Shown here in pieces: positions 10,413 to 22,949 of a DNA stretch of 64,000 nt. Under the pieces are notes generated by a model. That model did no database searches, was not told where the DNA came from, and saw only the letters and a list, made by a program, of their open reading frames with translations. Source of the DNA: Datisca glomerata (taxonomy: Eukaryota; Streptophyta; Magnoliopsida; Cucurbitales; Datiscaceae); contig QANY01007975.1 of assembly GCA_003255025.1 (NCBI GenBank), positions 496,001 through 560,000 of the forward strand, given 5' to 3'. Each line of letters opens with the position of its first letter. The first letter of the stretch is position 1. The translations under genes and the position numbers were made by a program.

Positions 10413-11717
10413 AACAAAAAAATTAAAAAAAAATATCTACTACCTGCTAGATTTTTTATAGCCCAGATTGTTTTAAATACAATCTAAATGTCACAATAAT
10501 CTAGCATCCATCCCGTGAAAAAAATTCACGGCACTATGAAATTATCCTAAAACAAAGTGTACCAGTCTTTTGAACTCTATTTATGATTTATTTATTGTCT
10601 TTGGATCTCTCAAGCAAAGTCAAACTCGAACTTAAAATTTATATATATATATATATATATTTAAGTCTGAATTCCACAGTCTCTAGTTATTGTAATTACT
10701 TTATATTCGAATCATCTTTTTCTTTTTGGTATTTGCATTACTAAAATAATTTTAGGTCCTCAAGATTTGCCAAACACAATTTTAAAAACCTGAAATATTT
10801 TATTTGACACAGAAAGTTAAAACTTTCACAATGATAGTCGGTTCAAATCATAATATATTTTTTCGGAACAATTGAAATTTGACAATTTTTAAACTCAAAT
10901 CAATGAGCATCTATAATAGAAAAATAGATTGAATGATCAGTATACACTCAACTCCCCCTAATATTAGGTACATTAAAACTAACTTTAAGGCACATGATAA
11001 TCATACTGATTTAATTTTTATCATTCTTTACAAGTTTTTTCATAGGAGATTGAGCAATTAATAACTGCACATGGTGCGTAGTCAATAACTGCGAAACTAA
11101 AGCAAGTAATTTCTTCTTCTCAACGCCATTAGATCAGATCCCCCTCCTCTTTAAGTTAATGTCCACCAATTACCAGACAGTCAGAATAATGTCACTTAAT
11201 GTCCATTCTATTATAGTTCTATCATTAATTAAACACCAGAGAACTCCTAATTCTACACGGCAAAGTGCTAGGCTAGTTAACATATTTCATTGGGCAGCAG
11301 TCATTTTCTTATTAAATTTCATGTCAAAATTAAAATTGAGTACTTGTGGGACGGTGTGAGAAATTTTGGACACCATGAATCGCTGAATAATTTTGATACG
11401 TGATGATCTCCAATAATCTGAACTGAACGACATTAATCAAATTTCATATTTACGAAAATACAAAAAAAAAAAGACTTGCACAATAAAAAAGAAGAAAAAT
11501 TAACATCAGAACAAATTAATTTCTGATTCTGATCAATGTCTCATGCATAATGCTGATGCATATCATGGAGTTGTCACTTTAGCATGTGACATGAAATGGA
11601 GAAAATAACGATTGCAAAACACATATACAAACTCACATTATCTAATCAAGATAATTAATTCTTCATGAACATTAAAAGGAAACATTATTTTTTTCATAAT
11701 GTAACATACATACTTAA
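10413..11717. other. AT-rich intergenic region, 3' side of the DUF688 gene
   Basis: Contains an (AT)n tract near 10640-10662. No convincing exon, RNA gene or terminal repeat. The last few hundred bases presumably include the 3'UTR of the minus-strand gene ending at 11718. Confidence 0.6.
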
Positions 11718-12428
11718 TTAGGCTGCAGTACTTCGTCCAGCTGATCCATGCCCTAAAATGGAGAACAACGCCTTCTTCGCATTAACCATTCCGATATTCC
11801 CATAACAACCTCGAAAATTGCTAGATCTTTTATATGGAACGCGATAAGCTGAACTAGTACATGATGATCCTCCATCAGCCTGCTCGTCATGATCGTCGTC
11901 CAAACTATATCTAATCGGTAATCCCAAGCTTGAGAAGCGACGATGTTTGAAAATCTTCACTTTCTGGGAAGTCGACGGGGACGAACAAGATGAAGACATC
12001 GATGATGACCAGGATGAAAATGAAGAAGACGACATGGAAGATAATGAAGATGGTGTTAAATGTTGGGTTTTTCTAGGAGTGAGTCTAGGGAAGATTGATC
12101 TCAAAAGGTTTTGTTTGGAGTGTTTGTGCATGGAGTTAGAGTATGAATTAGTGGAAAAGTAAGATGGAGGAGGTGAAAGAGGAGGAATAGTGGAATCAGA
12201 AAGGGTGTGTTTGGGAGTGCCTGGTTGAGATTCCCATCGGAATGGAACAGTTACTGAGGATCCTCCATAGTAGACCCTGAAAGAGGAGTTGTTTCCCGTG
12301 GAACTTTCCTTTGACAAACGTCTTGTGAAAAACTTGGATTCTTGCTTGATTTGGAGGGATTTTTGGGAGAGATGCTCATGGCTTCCACTGTGCATTTTTT
12401 TGTTTGCTTTACGGATCTGAAAATCCAA
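11718..12428 (-). CDS. DUF688 family protein
   Basis: Single-exon frame of 236 residues. The diagnostic feature is VPFRWESQPGTPK at residues 61-73, the VPF.WE..PG.P motif at the start of plant DUF688 proteins. It is followed by a proline-rich stretch (PPLSPPPS), a basic region (FPRLTPRKTQ), a very serine-rich segment (about residues 125-155) and a basic-acidic stretch (KIFKHRR...SLDDDHDEQ). A short motif near the C-terminus reads AKKALFSILGHG. No signal peptide or membrane segment is seen. The biochemical role of the family is not established. The start at 12428 is the first in-frame ATG; Met12 is a possible alternative. A TATA box lies about 130 bp upstream on this strand. The antisense frame at 11947-12162 is the complement of the serine-rich part. 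Confidence 0.85.
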   Translation of the reverse strand: MDFQIRKANKKMHSGSHEHLSQKSLQIKQESKFFTRRLSKESSTGNNSSFRVYYGGSSVTVPFRWESQPGTPKHTLSDSTIPPLSPPPSYFSTNSYSNSMHKHSKQNLLRSIFPRLTPRKTQHLTPSSLSSMSSSSFSSWSSSMSSSCSSPSTSQKVKIFKHRRFSSLGLPIRYSLDDDHDEQADGGSSCTSSAYRVPYKRSSNFRGCYGNIGMVNAKKALFSILGHGSAGRSTAA

Positions 12429-12558
12429 GATCCAAAGATGAGGTTGATAAGGGCAATTAGAATAGAATATTTCTTAGACAAAGATGACCCTTGTGAATGG
12501 ATAGTCTTCTCTGTATATAATATAATAATTAGGCTTCTCTTCATTGAAGCTCGTAGAG

Positions 12559-12566
12559 CTTATATA
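12559..12566 (-). promoter_or_regulatory. TATA box of the DUF688 gene
   Basis: TATATAAG on the minus strand, about 130 bp upstream of the ATG at 12428, a usual distance for a plant TATA box with a leader of about 100 nt. Inferred from position and sequence only. Confidence 0.5.
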
Positions 12567-12579
12567 AAAATATAAGAAT

Positions 12580-14755
12580 ATAGCATATTCATATAAATAT
12601 TGATTATATCTGCCATTTGTCATTTTATAATGGAGTAAATACCCAGAGCACAATAGATGGTATGACTTGTCAATACATGTGGTATGAAACTAACTACATA
12701 TATCAGAGTAAAACATTTTTTCTGTATTGTTGTACTTGATCATATCGGTAGTAATATTGTAATTTCCGTAGAGCATCACGATTTTTTCAAGTCCGAGAAT
12801 GTTTTTGCGGTCGAATTGCTTTGCATATGTATAATTTTCTTATCCTAAAAAGGAAATTATTTATAGAAGTATTTTTAAGGACTTCTATAATTCTAAAACC
12901 ATAAGAAAATTCAGTATTGCTTTAACTATCTAATAATATTTGTTACTCTAGAAGGACTCCAATCACACACTAGGTTTTAATTGTATTGCTACTTTATATG
13001 TAAGAAGACCAAATTAAAAGAGGGCAACATTAAATAAGCCAATAAGGTAAGTAGTTATCACAATGATAAGAACAAAGATAATGAAAGAATCAAGACCATT
13101 GATTAGAATTGTTGACGTGGTCTTAATTTGGACCGTCAGTTTTAAAAGGAGATGATGAAATGTAGTTGAAGTGAAGGATTTTTTTAGGGTTATGGGTGAG
13201 AGAGAAGGATATATTAAATGATGACTTGTGGTCCATGACTCAAATCAATGAAAAGTCTGTTTTAATATGGGGTTGCAGTGAAGAAAGTCTTAAGGAAAGT
13301 TGCTGTTTGGTTCAACATTATTATGTCCTAACTACATATCCTCTGTATATAATCCGACTTTAGATTTTGGATTATATCTAATGCCCAAACATGGTTTTAC
13401 TTTTATCATCTCCAAAATCATGATCTTCAACGAGTATGTGGTTCTCTTTCTCCTCTTTCTTTTACTTATATTTGAGATAGTATCTACATTTAGCTTATGT
13501 ATTCTCATTATACTATCCACTTTTTGAGGTATCTTCAAGAAAATCTAACCAAAGAGGGGCTTTTGAGGCCTTTATAAATATTAACTCAAAAAAGTCGTTT
13601 TGGTTTGAGGGTATTCAAGCGCGAGAATACTTATCTGTTGACATTCTCACATTTGTTATTTGATTTTTATTTCCTAAGCCATCTAAGTCCCTCAGCATAT
13701 GAGGAATATCTTCAAATCTCATATAATCATACTCACATATATTTGTTTTTATGTTGGCATTGCCATATATTTATCTTAAATTTTCTAATGATATATTTTG
13801 TTTACCAAACACAGTTATTTTATATTCCCTGTGCATACTTCTCATTTATTACCAAAACGTATTAAGCTTACATTTTAGTACATATAAATCTACTCAGTCA
13901 CATTTTCATCAAATCGATTACTAGACCGTATTTTCAATACCAACTGACTCCATTAAAGTTGTTTGATTTTAATCCAAAACTAATTGATGTTAGATAGAGA
14001 GACTTAATAGATATATATAAGCACAAGCGGGTTCTCACCCATGATCAAATGTGATATAACATCCATTAATAATAAAAAAATTTATTGTTGTGTTACTAAC
14101 AAAGCCAAAATGAACAATCAATAAAATTGAAGATTTTATTAAATACTCTTTGAAACTCATATAAAAATAAAAATAAGTAAAAATTTATGTTAATTTACAG
14201 CTTTTGTTTTCAACAGCCAATTAGGTTCTCAAACTCTACATTTATATGCTTAATGATCTATGGTGCGCACGTAGATTCGAATGGATCAAATATTTGGCAA
14301 GACAAACAAAAACTATTAATTTGATAATGCGTTAGGTGTTAGGTGTTAGGTGTACAATTTTTTCTTTCAATAATTTGTTAGTTGCCATAAGAAATATTGT
14401 GATGAGGATATCTTTCAGCAGGGACGACTGTTTAAGGGCACATGAAATGGCACGAGAACTGTTCAACTACCCATACTGATCATTCCAGTGCCCTAAATGA
14501 GCAAGTCAATACACCACACGGCTGTAAAGATATACGAATCTATTTGGTGAAGAATTTAATGTTTTCTTTTTGTGGTGTTAGACCATGAAATTACGTGCAG
14601 TGTAAATGCCAAGCAAATAAATAGTTTGATGCTTCTGAACATATACAGACGTATCACTGCAACAAACGACTTCAAATTTTCTGTCTTTTTTCTTCTACAT
14701 GAAATATTTGGCATTGGGATGCCACTTAATAGTACTCTTTATTTATTTTTTAGAC
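12580..14755. other. AT-rich intergenic region
   Basis: I see no supported gene. ORFs of 60-90 codons (13300-13865) translate to hydrophobic, low-complexity peptides without motifs. A short triple GTTAGGTGTTAGG repeat lies near 14331-14352. Confidence 0.55.
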
Positions 14756-15458
14756 AGTAGGGGAGAAAAAATACACGGGTTAAAACAGACTCAATAATAT
14801 TTCTGAACAAAACTCAATATCCTCATTACTCGGGTAGGGCTCATATTAAGTTTAAACCGAAGACTCCTCCGTAACCGAAGTCACCATGATGACCGAGGCA
14901 CCATCCACGACCAGATCGATGGACACGATCCCACCTATACGTACACTACCGAGGTCACACAGATGACAAGGTAACTTATACCTAGGATCGTGGCTACTTG
15001 AGATATCCAATATCATTTTCTTGTTACAATTAGATATAATAATCAGTCATACAAAAATTGGATAGGCACACATCAAATCTATCAGGCAATCTTAATGGTT
15101 GTTAAAGAGGATAAAATGATAACCAAAATATCCTGATCAGAGAATATTCTCCATGAATTTCTCCATTCCTTATCGGAATAATGAAGAATATACATTAAAC
15201 CTGGACATTTGACTGATAGAGAAAATCATTATAAATATATGATTATCCCCATTTAATGGTAAGCAATTCTACATATTGCTGATATTATTTTAAGCACTCT
15301 ACTGACTTGATCGTCGAAGTGCATTAGGTGGAGCACCCCCGGTGCCCTGCCTACTACTTTCAGATCATTCTTGATTTTTACAGACCCCTGGACGAATCAC
15401 CGAGCGACGTGTGGAAGACTCCTCAACAGTCGACGCGAGCATATTTTTCACATCAACA
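14756..15458 (+). repeat. 5' LTR of the Tat-like element
   Basis: Begins AGTAGGGGAGAAAAAATACA and ends GCATATTTTTCACATCAACA. It aligns along its length with 21133-21840. Shared blocks include ACCGAAGTCACCATGATGAC, AGATATAATAATCAGTCATA and GACTTGATCG. It contains TATAAATATATGA (15231-15243), a plausible promoter. Confidence 0.9.
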
Positions 15459-16929
15459 GTTTGACACCATCTGTGAGAACAGAGATCTCCTATTTTCTAA
15501 ATTTGATCAAAAATCAAAATTTACCGTCACGATCGTCACTGCAACTATGAAATGATCCCAAAAGAGTTGAAGAATCATGAAGGAAGGATCGATAGAGAAA
15601 ATTGAAGAATTTTTGTGGTCACCGTCACCATAAATTTTCATCGTTACTGGGAGCCGTGATTGACGTCACGATAAATGTCGCGACTACCATCGTTGACCAA
15701 CAAAAAAGGATGAAAATCACGAAGCCGGTGAGCCACGAGATGAAGCAGGACCAACTCTAGTGAAACACCCAGGTGAGGTGCATCCAACGCCGACAACACA
15801 CCCATAGCCTCGACCACGACGTCGTCAAGCCTTCACAGTCCAAGAACCGCTGTAGATTCGAAGGAGGTGCTGCGGGAATCTCCTATATTTTCTGAATATT
15901 GAATCTTAGATCTACAAAAAAGGAAAAATTATGACTCCAAAAAACAAATAAATAGACTACGGCGTGTTCCGGCATTTTAAGCCGTCTTTGGCCAAAAACG
16001 GACCCCAAAAGCCACCGCACGCGCCACCACGCTCCGGTCCTAGTGGCGGCTCTCCATCCTTACCTGACTTCAGCAAACCGGGTTAACCTACCCGATCCTT
16101 TCCCAGCAATCAACGATAGGAGCCCATGAGAGCCCACGTAGGGGGATCCTAGTCACGGCCCACGCCGGAGTGTAACCCATAACCCGTTTCAGTACTGACT
16201 CATGTCCGCTCCTGACGCAACCTGCGCCCAGATTCAACTCGCGCCTAGACGCAACCCGTGGCCTGGCGCTGGACTCATCGCAGCCCAGCCCAATAGTCCA
16301 AGGCCTCACTCCGATGGCCTTTATGCATCTCGGAGCCAGGCCTCCCCACAAAGGCAGCCCATGCTCTTCCATTTTCAAGCCCAGCATCATTTCTTTTTTC
16401 AAATGGCCCAGAACAGCTCCACAAAGCCTATTAAGGGAAGATTTATATTATTTATTATTTACTCAATGTAATTTTTTTAAAAAAATTCTTTTAAGTTAAT
16501 TTACACTATTTGATGTGTTTTTAATGTCAGCAGAATAATGCTATTATTTTCGTAAACATTATTTATCATTTTGGACAAGAGTAAGTTTCAATATCAGGAC
16601 GCGGACCACATAACTCAGATAATCCTAAATTTTTTATATTCTCTCAAGATCAATAGTCACATTGATGATCTCCATTAAATTTTTTGGGTACGTTATTTAT
16701 TTTTTATTTTTTATGCTCAAATTTACTATTTTTTTCAAGAATATTTTTAAAGCACTTTAATTTAATAAGATATCAAGCATGAAGCCATTATAAACAATAA
16801 GATCCTAGGACATAATATAAAGTCCTATAATCTCTCAAATATGTCACCATGATATCTCAGTACAAGGTCTATATATCGTAGGGATAATAAATTAAAAATA
16901 AAAGTACGATGCAAATCTCTTAGGAATAT
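15459..16929 (+). other. 5' internal region of the Tat-like element
   Basis: Starts with the primer site, continues through a GC-rich segment (about 15620-16410) and ends AT-rich. The frame at 16088-16402 (minus) and its plus-strand shadows have no recognisable domain. The gag expected here is missing or too decayed to recognise. Confidence 0.55.
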
Positions 16930-17455
16930 ACAAGTGCAGTTAAAATAGGAAAAATGCTCCAGCGAGAGAGCAAGTATGATTATCAAAGACTCAAGATGTC
17001 ATAGATTACGTAAATACTCTCACGAGTGAACAAGCATAATTACCAAGATCTAAAAGAGGTCATGGATCAAGCAAATGCTCCCACGAGAGAGCAAGTATGA
17101 TTGTCAAGACCCGAGCGGTCACGGATTATACAAATACTCCCACAAGAGAGCAAGTATGATTGTCAAGACCCAAGAGGTCACAAATTAAGCAAATGCTCCC
17201 ACGAGAGGGCAAGTATAATTGCTAACACCCGAGAGGTCACGGATTACATAAATACTCCGGAAGATATCGAACATGATTATCAAGATCCGAGAGGTAACAA
17301 ATTATGAAAATGCTCTTATGTGAGAGCAGACATGACTATCAAGACGCGGGAGGTGACAAATTACATAAATCTTTATGTGAGACATTAAGCAATATCCAAG
17401 AGGTCATAGTTTACACAAACACTCCAGCGAAGCATAATTATTGAGACCTGAGAGG
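16930..17455. repeat. Tandem array A, ~59-bp unit, inside the Tat-like element
   Basis: About eight copies of a unit resembling CTCCCACGAGAGAGCAAGTA + TGATTGTCAAGACCCGAGAG + GTCACGGATTACACAAATA. Exact spacing of 59 bp is seen between GCAAGTATGAT/GCAAGTATAAT at 17091, 17150 and 17209. Non-coding. Confidence 0.9.
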
Positions 17456-17468
17456 TCCACTACCCCGA

Positions 17469-18251
17469 TTGCTTGGCCAACACGGTAAAGGAAAAGATGA
17501 AGAACGGAAAGTGGAAGTCCTGTATGGGTTTAATGACCTGAATAAAGCATACCAAAGGACAACTTCCCTATTCCAAAAAATTAATCAATTGATGGACGCT
17601 ACAATGGGGCACGAGATGCTCAGTCTCATGGATGTCTTCTGCGGGTACAATCAAATACTTTTGCATCCATCAGACCCAAAGAAGACGACCTTTGTGATTG
17701 AGAGGAAGACTTATTGCTATAAAGTCATATCGTTTGGACTGAAGAATGCAGGAATCGCCTATCAGCGCTTAGTTTTCAAAATGTTCTAAGAGTACATGCG
17801 GAAGACGATGGAAGCGCTCGGAGAGTTTGACATAAGATATGAATCTCATACCGCAATCAAGGCTCAACCACTCGTTGACTTTATGGTAGAGATGACACCA
17901 CTCCAAGAGAAGCAGGACTCAAGTCGTACAGTCACGCAAGATGACACGATGGATAGAGGAACGAGAAAAGAACTGTGGGCGCTTAACGTGGATGGCTCTG
18001 CAAATGCATGCTAAAGCAAAGCTGGAGTGATACTCAAAACATCATAGAAGACCATAACTGAAAGGGCAATGCGCTTCGTATCCAGGACATCAAACAATGA
18101 AGTCAAATATGAAGCTTGCTCGCATGTCAATGGAGATTCTCAAGCTAGACACATGATGGAGGCAAATCATAACAAAGTTCTAAAATTGAAGGAAGGATTC
18201 AAAGAATGCACAATAGAGAAGCTATTCCGAGCACACGAAATGCTTGGATGA
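17469..18251 (+). pseudogene. Gypsy reverse transcriptase-RNase H remnant with internal deletion
   Basis: The first part (17469-17789) carries N-terminal RT motifs: DLNKAYQR, the MDVFCGYNQI block with its HP.D..KT.F continuation, and SFGLKNAG..YQRLV. It then stops. The RT catalytic YVDD region, thumb and connection are absent. The sequence jumps to an RNase H entry region, EFDIRYESHTAIKAQPLVDF (about 17826-17885), then the RNase H start NVDGSANAC with a stop codon, and TSNNEVKYEA (Glu altered in the usual SNNEAEYEA). Tat-lineage character is inferred from the FDIRYE...KAQ.L.DF and SNNEAEYEAL-like motifs. Non-functional. Confidence 0.85.
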
Positions 18252-19335
18252 AAAACCTCGATAAAGGCCACGACCGTCGATGCCTCCTACTCACCAGAGA
18301 TCACTAGAAAAAAGACCCTATATAGAGTAAAATGACCACGAAAGTATCTTGTGACACTGGAGCACATGAGATGATCGGACGAAAGACCCTAACCAAGGCG
18401 ATTACCTAACGAGGCATCTTGATCACTAAGGATGATCCGGAGAAAGACTCTAGATAAGGCAAAAGGACCACAGAAGTATCCCGTGGAGCCTGAGGTCAAA
18501 GAACTCTCAGACGAGAACTCACCCAGGGTGACGGCCTAACGAGGCATCCTTATCACATAAGATCATCAGGAAAAAATACTCTACATAGGGCAAAAGGACC
18601 ACAAAAGTATCTCATGGCACCCGAGCATATAGGATGATCAGACGAAAGATCTCAACCAAGGCGACAGCCTAACGAGGCCTCCTAATCACTAAGGATGATC
18701 TGGAGAAAGACCGTACGTAGGGTAAAAAGTACCACGGAAGTATCCCGTGGCACCCGAGGTTAAAGAACCCTTGGACGAAAGACCGCACCCAGGGCGACGG
18801 CCTAATAAGGCATCCTTATCGGAGAAGATGATTTGGAAAAAGACCCTACAAAGGGAAAAAAATACCTCATCCCAGGTGACGGCCTAACGAGGCATCCTTA
18901 TCACATAAGATGATCGGGAAAAAGACCATACATAGGGCTAAAGGACCACGAAAGTATCTCGTGGCACTGGAGCACATGAGATGATTGAACGAAAGACCTC
19001 AACCAAGGCAACGACCTAACGAGGCCTCCTGATCACTGAGGATGATCCAGAGAAAGACCATACATAGGGCAAAAGGACCACGAAAGTATCCCGTAGCACC
19101 CAAGGTCAAAGAACCCCGAAACGAAAGACCTCACCCAGGGCAACGGCCTAACGAGGAATCCTTTCACATAAGATGATTTGGAAAAAAGATCCTACGAAAG
19201 GAAAAAATACCCCACCCAAGGCGACGGCCTAATGAGGCATCCTTATCACATAAGATAATTAGAAAAAGACCCTACCTACGGTAAAAGGCCAAGTAATATT
19301 TCATGGCACGTAAGTGCACAAGATGCTGGGATGAA
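18252..19335. repeat. Tandem array B, ~130-bp unit, inside the Tat-like element
   Basis: Multiple copies built from GGCCTAACGAGGCATCCTTA, then a GAAAAAGACCCTACATAGGG block, then AGGACCACGAAAGTATCCCG. The GCCTAACGAGG core recurs near 18402, 18533, 18667, 18800, 18883, 19012, 19147 and 19228, so full units of about 130 bp alternate with shorter ones. Non-coding. Confidence 0.9.
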
Positions 19336-19439
19336 GTACTTTGATAATGGTCACAGGCGCCAAGACCTCATAACTTACCTAAGATGAATAGGAGAAACGA
19401 CTTTACATTAGGTAAAAGGATCACTGTAATATTTCATAA

Positions 19440-19790
19440 TACCTGAAGTCACCAGATGACTACGATAGTCCATAGATGACTATGATATGCCAAGTCACAC
19501 AAATGACTAAGGCACACAAAGTCACCTAGATGACTATATTGGATCCAAAGACACGCAGATGATTATAACACCCCAACGTCACCCAGATGACTATGGGACT
19601 CGAAGTCACACAGATGACTAAGTACCCCTAGTAACACAGATAACTATGTACCTTAAGTCATTAATATGACTATATTATCTATGTCACATAGATGATTAAG
19701 GTACCCGAAGTTACCTAGATAACTTTGGTACCCAGAATCACAATTATGAAAATGATACCCAAGTCACACTGATCACTATGGTATCGAGAC
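19440..19790. repeat. Tandem array C, ~30-bp unit, inside the Tat-like element
   Basis: About eleven copies of a unit like AAGTCACACAGATGACTATG plus a GTACCC linker, with diverged copies. The same motif (GAGGTCACACAGATGA) occurs in both LTRs of the element (near 14961 and 21329). Confidence 0.9.
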
Positions 19791-21132
19791 TAGCAAAAAT
19801 CTCACAAATCACAAAGGATCTTGGTAATCTATTAAAGATGACTCTAAAAGTCCTCACCCTAAAGGACTTGTCAAACATGATTTGAGCAAACGAGGCAAAG
19901 AGGGCTCCAAAACCTTCCGCTAGAAAGCGAAAGCATTGATGAATTACATGACCAAACACATAAGCACGAAGAAGTGAAATGACAAGCTCAGCAGAACAAG
20001 CAGTTCATTTCAAATGAAGAAGGTCAACAAGACCAAATAAAACCAACTGCTCGATGGGATATATTTGGTCGATACTCTAGGGGCATGGAGGCTAAGGACC
20101 TTCAATAACTCAAGAATCTTGTCGAACTCAGGGAACGACGATGGGGGCATCACTCCATAGATACTCAAAAGTCATTTGTTCTCCAAGAGAAGAACCGCCC
20201 GATTTTCTAGCTCAAAGACAATCATTGTACCAAGCTATACCAAAATATCACTATCAGTTTCACAACTGAATCACTATATGACATAGATAGACAAAAAAAC
20301 TCAAATATTGAGTTATAAGAAAAAGTCAACAACCAAAGCATCAAAACCTTCAGTTCACAGCCATGACTTAGTTTCTAAAAATATGACCCTAGATGGTAAG
20401 AAGAACCTTTGGGAAGCATGCCAAGTAAGTGTAATAACTCCCTCATCCGCCATGAGACATAAGATGTCAAAGTAATGTACTGGATACATGGTCAAGTACG
20501 GATCAAGATACATGGTCAAGTACGGATCAACATGAGGATGCATCGCAGGATTTCAGAAAAAATCCTACCCTTGAAAAGATTTTATAACGTCACAACGTCA
20601 AGTCAACCTCATAGTGAAGCAATCCCAATAGAATGACGTCTACTACCTTCCCAGATCAAAGGAATTCAATCTTAACACCAGTCCTCACCTTACGCTTAGA
20701 CGAAGATGTAAAATTTTTGTTGTTATGACCACCAATCTAACTCAAACCGCTTAACTTCCAAATGAAAATCATAAGGACTCGATCCCGCTAATTACTCGGA
20801 GTAACACGCACAAACCGGAACCACATAGCTTCAGGTCCCCACACGATCACGCACATCATTAATCAAGATGATGACATTTTTACCAAAAATCAATTGACAA
20901 ATATGAAGAAAGCTCATCTCGACACATGATGCTCTAAGACTTCATCATGAACCAGTAAAAAATACTTAAATATTTGGATACAAACTCTACTGTTTGACGA
21001 TCATAACACCATCATATGCTTAACACTCGATGAAGTACAAAGATAGAGTCTTGGGTAAAAGCTCATGACTCCCTCCACAACATACTTCCCAACTCTCTCG
21101 CTATGCTCCAGACTCAAGAAGTAGGGGTAAAC
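19791..21132 (+). other. 3' non-coding region of the Tat-like element
   Basis: No integrase or other domain found. It contains a short local duplication (GATACATGGTCAAGTACGGA at about 20484 and 20510). It ends with a purine-biased stretch (CAAGAAGTAGGGGTAAAC) just before the 3' LTR, a plausible polypurine tract. Confidence 0.5.
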
Positions 21133-21840
21133 TATAGGGGATAAAAAACACACGGGCTAAAGCTCACTCAATAATATTTCCGAACAAGGCCTAATACTCC
21201 CATTTCTCAAGTACGGCCCATATTATATTCAAACTGAGGAATCTTCCATGACCGAAGTCACCATGATGACCGAGACACCCTCCATGTCCAGATCGATGGA
21301 CAGACCCAACCTATACTTACATTATCGAGGTCACACAGATGATGAGGTAATCTCATACCTAGGATCATGGCTACTCGAGATAATCGATATCATTTTTCTA
21401 TCACAATAAGATATAATAATCAGTCATACAAAGAAAGGATAGACACTCATCAAATCTATCAATCAATCTCAATGGTTGTTAAAGTGGATAAGATGATAGC
21501 AAAAATATCATGATCAGAGAATGATCTCTATGAATATCTCCATTCCTTAGAAGAATAAGGAAGAAAATACGCTAAAACTGGACGTTTGAATGATACAGAA
21601 AATCATTATAAATATATGATGACTTCAATTAATGGTAAGCAATTCTCCATATTCCTAATATTATTTTAAACACTCTACTGACTTGATCGCCAGAGTGCAT
21701 TACATTGGGCACCCCCCTCCCCGGTGTCCTGTCTACTACTGTTGCGATCATTGTTGATTTTTGCAGACCCTTGGACGAATCACCAATCGACGGGTGGTGG
21801 ACTCATCGACAGTCGATGCAGGCATATTTTCGCATCGACA
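21133..21840 (+). repeat. 3' LTR of the Tat-like element
   Basis: Direct repeat of 14756-15458. Begins TATAGGGGATAAAAAACACA and ends GCATATTTTCGCATCGACA. Scattered substitutions and small indels relative to the 5' copy. Confidence 0.9.
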
Positions 21841-22590
21841 CATATATGTTTTGGTTTGTCAATTAACTAATAATTATATATATTAAAACTTCTGCATGAT
21901 CATATACTAATTGCATACTAAATACCTCTAAAATTCTCTCTCAAATCACTTCCATATTATTTTATTTTTATTAAAAAGTAAATATATTTCAAAAAAAAAT
22001 AATACAATTATATAAGGGGTATACCATAGCCTATATAACTTGCAACTTTATATTGTCATAATTTCTATCAATATTTCTAAACGATCAAACTCTCTGTAAT
22101 GGTCCTCACAATACGAGAGAATATTAGAAGTTATAGTGTATATCCTCTTTTAAAGTTTTACATGTAAGAATGACACTTATATTTTTTAATATGTAAGAAT
22201 GATCCATTTTACAGTAGGAGAATGCATCCATCCCGAATAACTCATCTCGCCTCACAAAATTGTCCTGAATTGAGCTAGACGAGACATTTTTTTTATTTTG
22301 TGTTACGAGACGGTTTAAAGTTTTGCATGATATAGTTTCTTTTAGATAGAACAATAGTATTTTTGAAACTTAGTATTTAACTGACTATATAATATTAGTT
22401 AAAATGTTATATTTGCATCTAGTACATTTCATATAATTGAGACTATTTTACCACATTTGTAATTCTAGATTCTGTTTTATCTACGACTTTTGAAAAAACA
22501 TCAAGTATAACAGTTTTTAATCAATAATAATTAATATAAAAAATTTCATTAAATTTAATAGTTTTTCCTCTTTAGTTGAACAATTGTAGA
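21841..22590. other. AT-rich spacer between retroelement and viral insertion
   Basis: No supported feature. The minus-strand frame at 22124-22354 has no recognisable motif. Confidence 0.55.
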
Positions 22591-22596
22591 GTGACT

Positions 22597-22736
22597 AAGT
22601 AATTGATCAAGTTTTAAGTTATTAAATTACGTGACAATCATTTATGGGTTGTGCTTAATGACTCATAAAAATGATTTAACAACGTAACATATAAATGGTT
22701 GCCGCACTTAGTCACTTAAAACTTGATCAATTACTT
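22597..22736. repeat. MITE-like inverted repeat, 23-bp perfect arms
   Basis: AAGTAATTGATCAAGTTTTA AGT (22597-22619) is perfectly complementary to 22714-22736, with 94 bp between. Imperfect complementarity continues inwards (AATCATTTATGGGTT against ATAAATGGTTGCC). The size and structure fit a small MITE. No target duplication was assigned. Confidence 0.65.
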
Positions 22737-22949
22737 GATAGATGTAGAATACTCTATTTAGTTAATTACTATTTTACCCTTTTTATTATTTAAATGTATC
22801 ATCTCATTATTCTCTCTCTCTATATTTATATTCATTAAATATCTCTATCCCCCCAAATTTTATTGATAGTATTTTAGGATTAATTGAATCCTAACTTTGT
22901 AATGGTCCAATCCATTTGATTGTTTTTCAGATCTGTTTGTTAGTTTAGC

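Larger units (their letters stand above)
14756..21840 (+). mobile_element. Degenerate Tat-like Ty3/Gypsy LTR retrotransposon
   Basis: Two LTRs of 703 and 708 bp in direct orientation bracket 5.7 kb. After the 5' LTR comes a primer-site-like sequence (TTGACACCATCTGTGAGAA, 15461-15479), close to the TTGGCGCC-TCTGTGGGAA site of Tat-lineage elements. The interior then has a GC-rich 5' region, a tandem array, a truncated RT and RNase H, and two more tandem arrays. Gag, protease and integrase were not found. The LTRs differ at many positions, so the insertion is old. The flanking pentamers TAGAC and CATAT do not match, so no target duplication survives at the ends I chose. Confidence 0.85.

Noticed and set aside
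11947..12162. Plus-strand ORF rich in Asp and Glu
   Set aside because: It is the complement of the serine-rich segment of the DUF688 gene.
12251..12544. Minus-strand ORF overlapping the DUF688 start in another frame
   Set aside because: Covers the leader and first codons out of frame. No domain, and the DUF688 frame explains the region.
14751..21845. A 5-bp target duplication for the Tat-like element
   Set aside because: TAGAC and CATAT at the chosen LTR edges do not match, so none is claimed.
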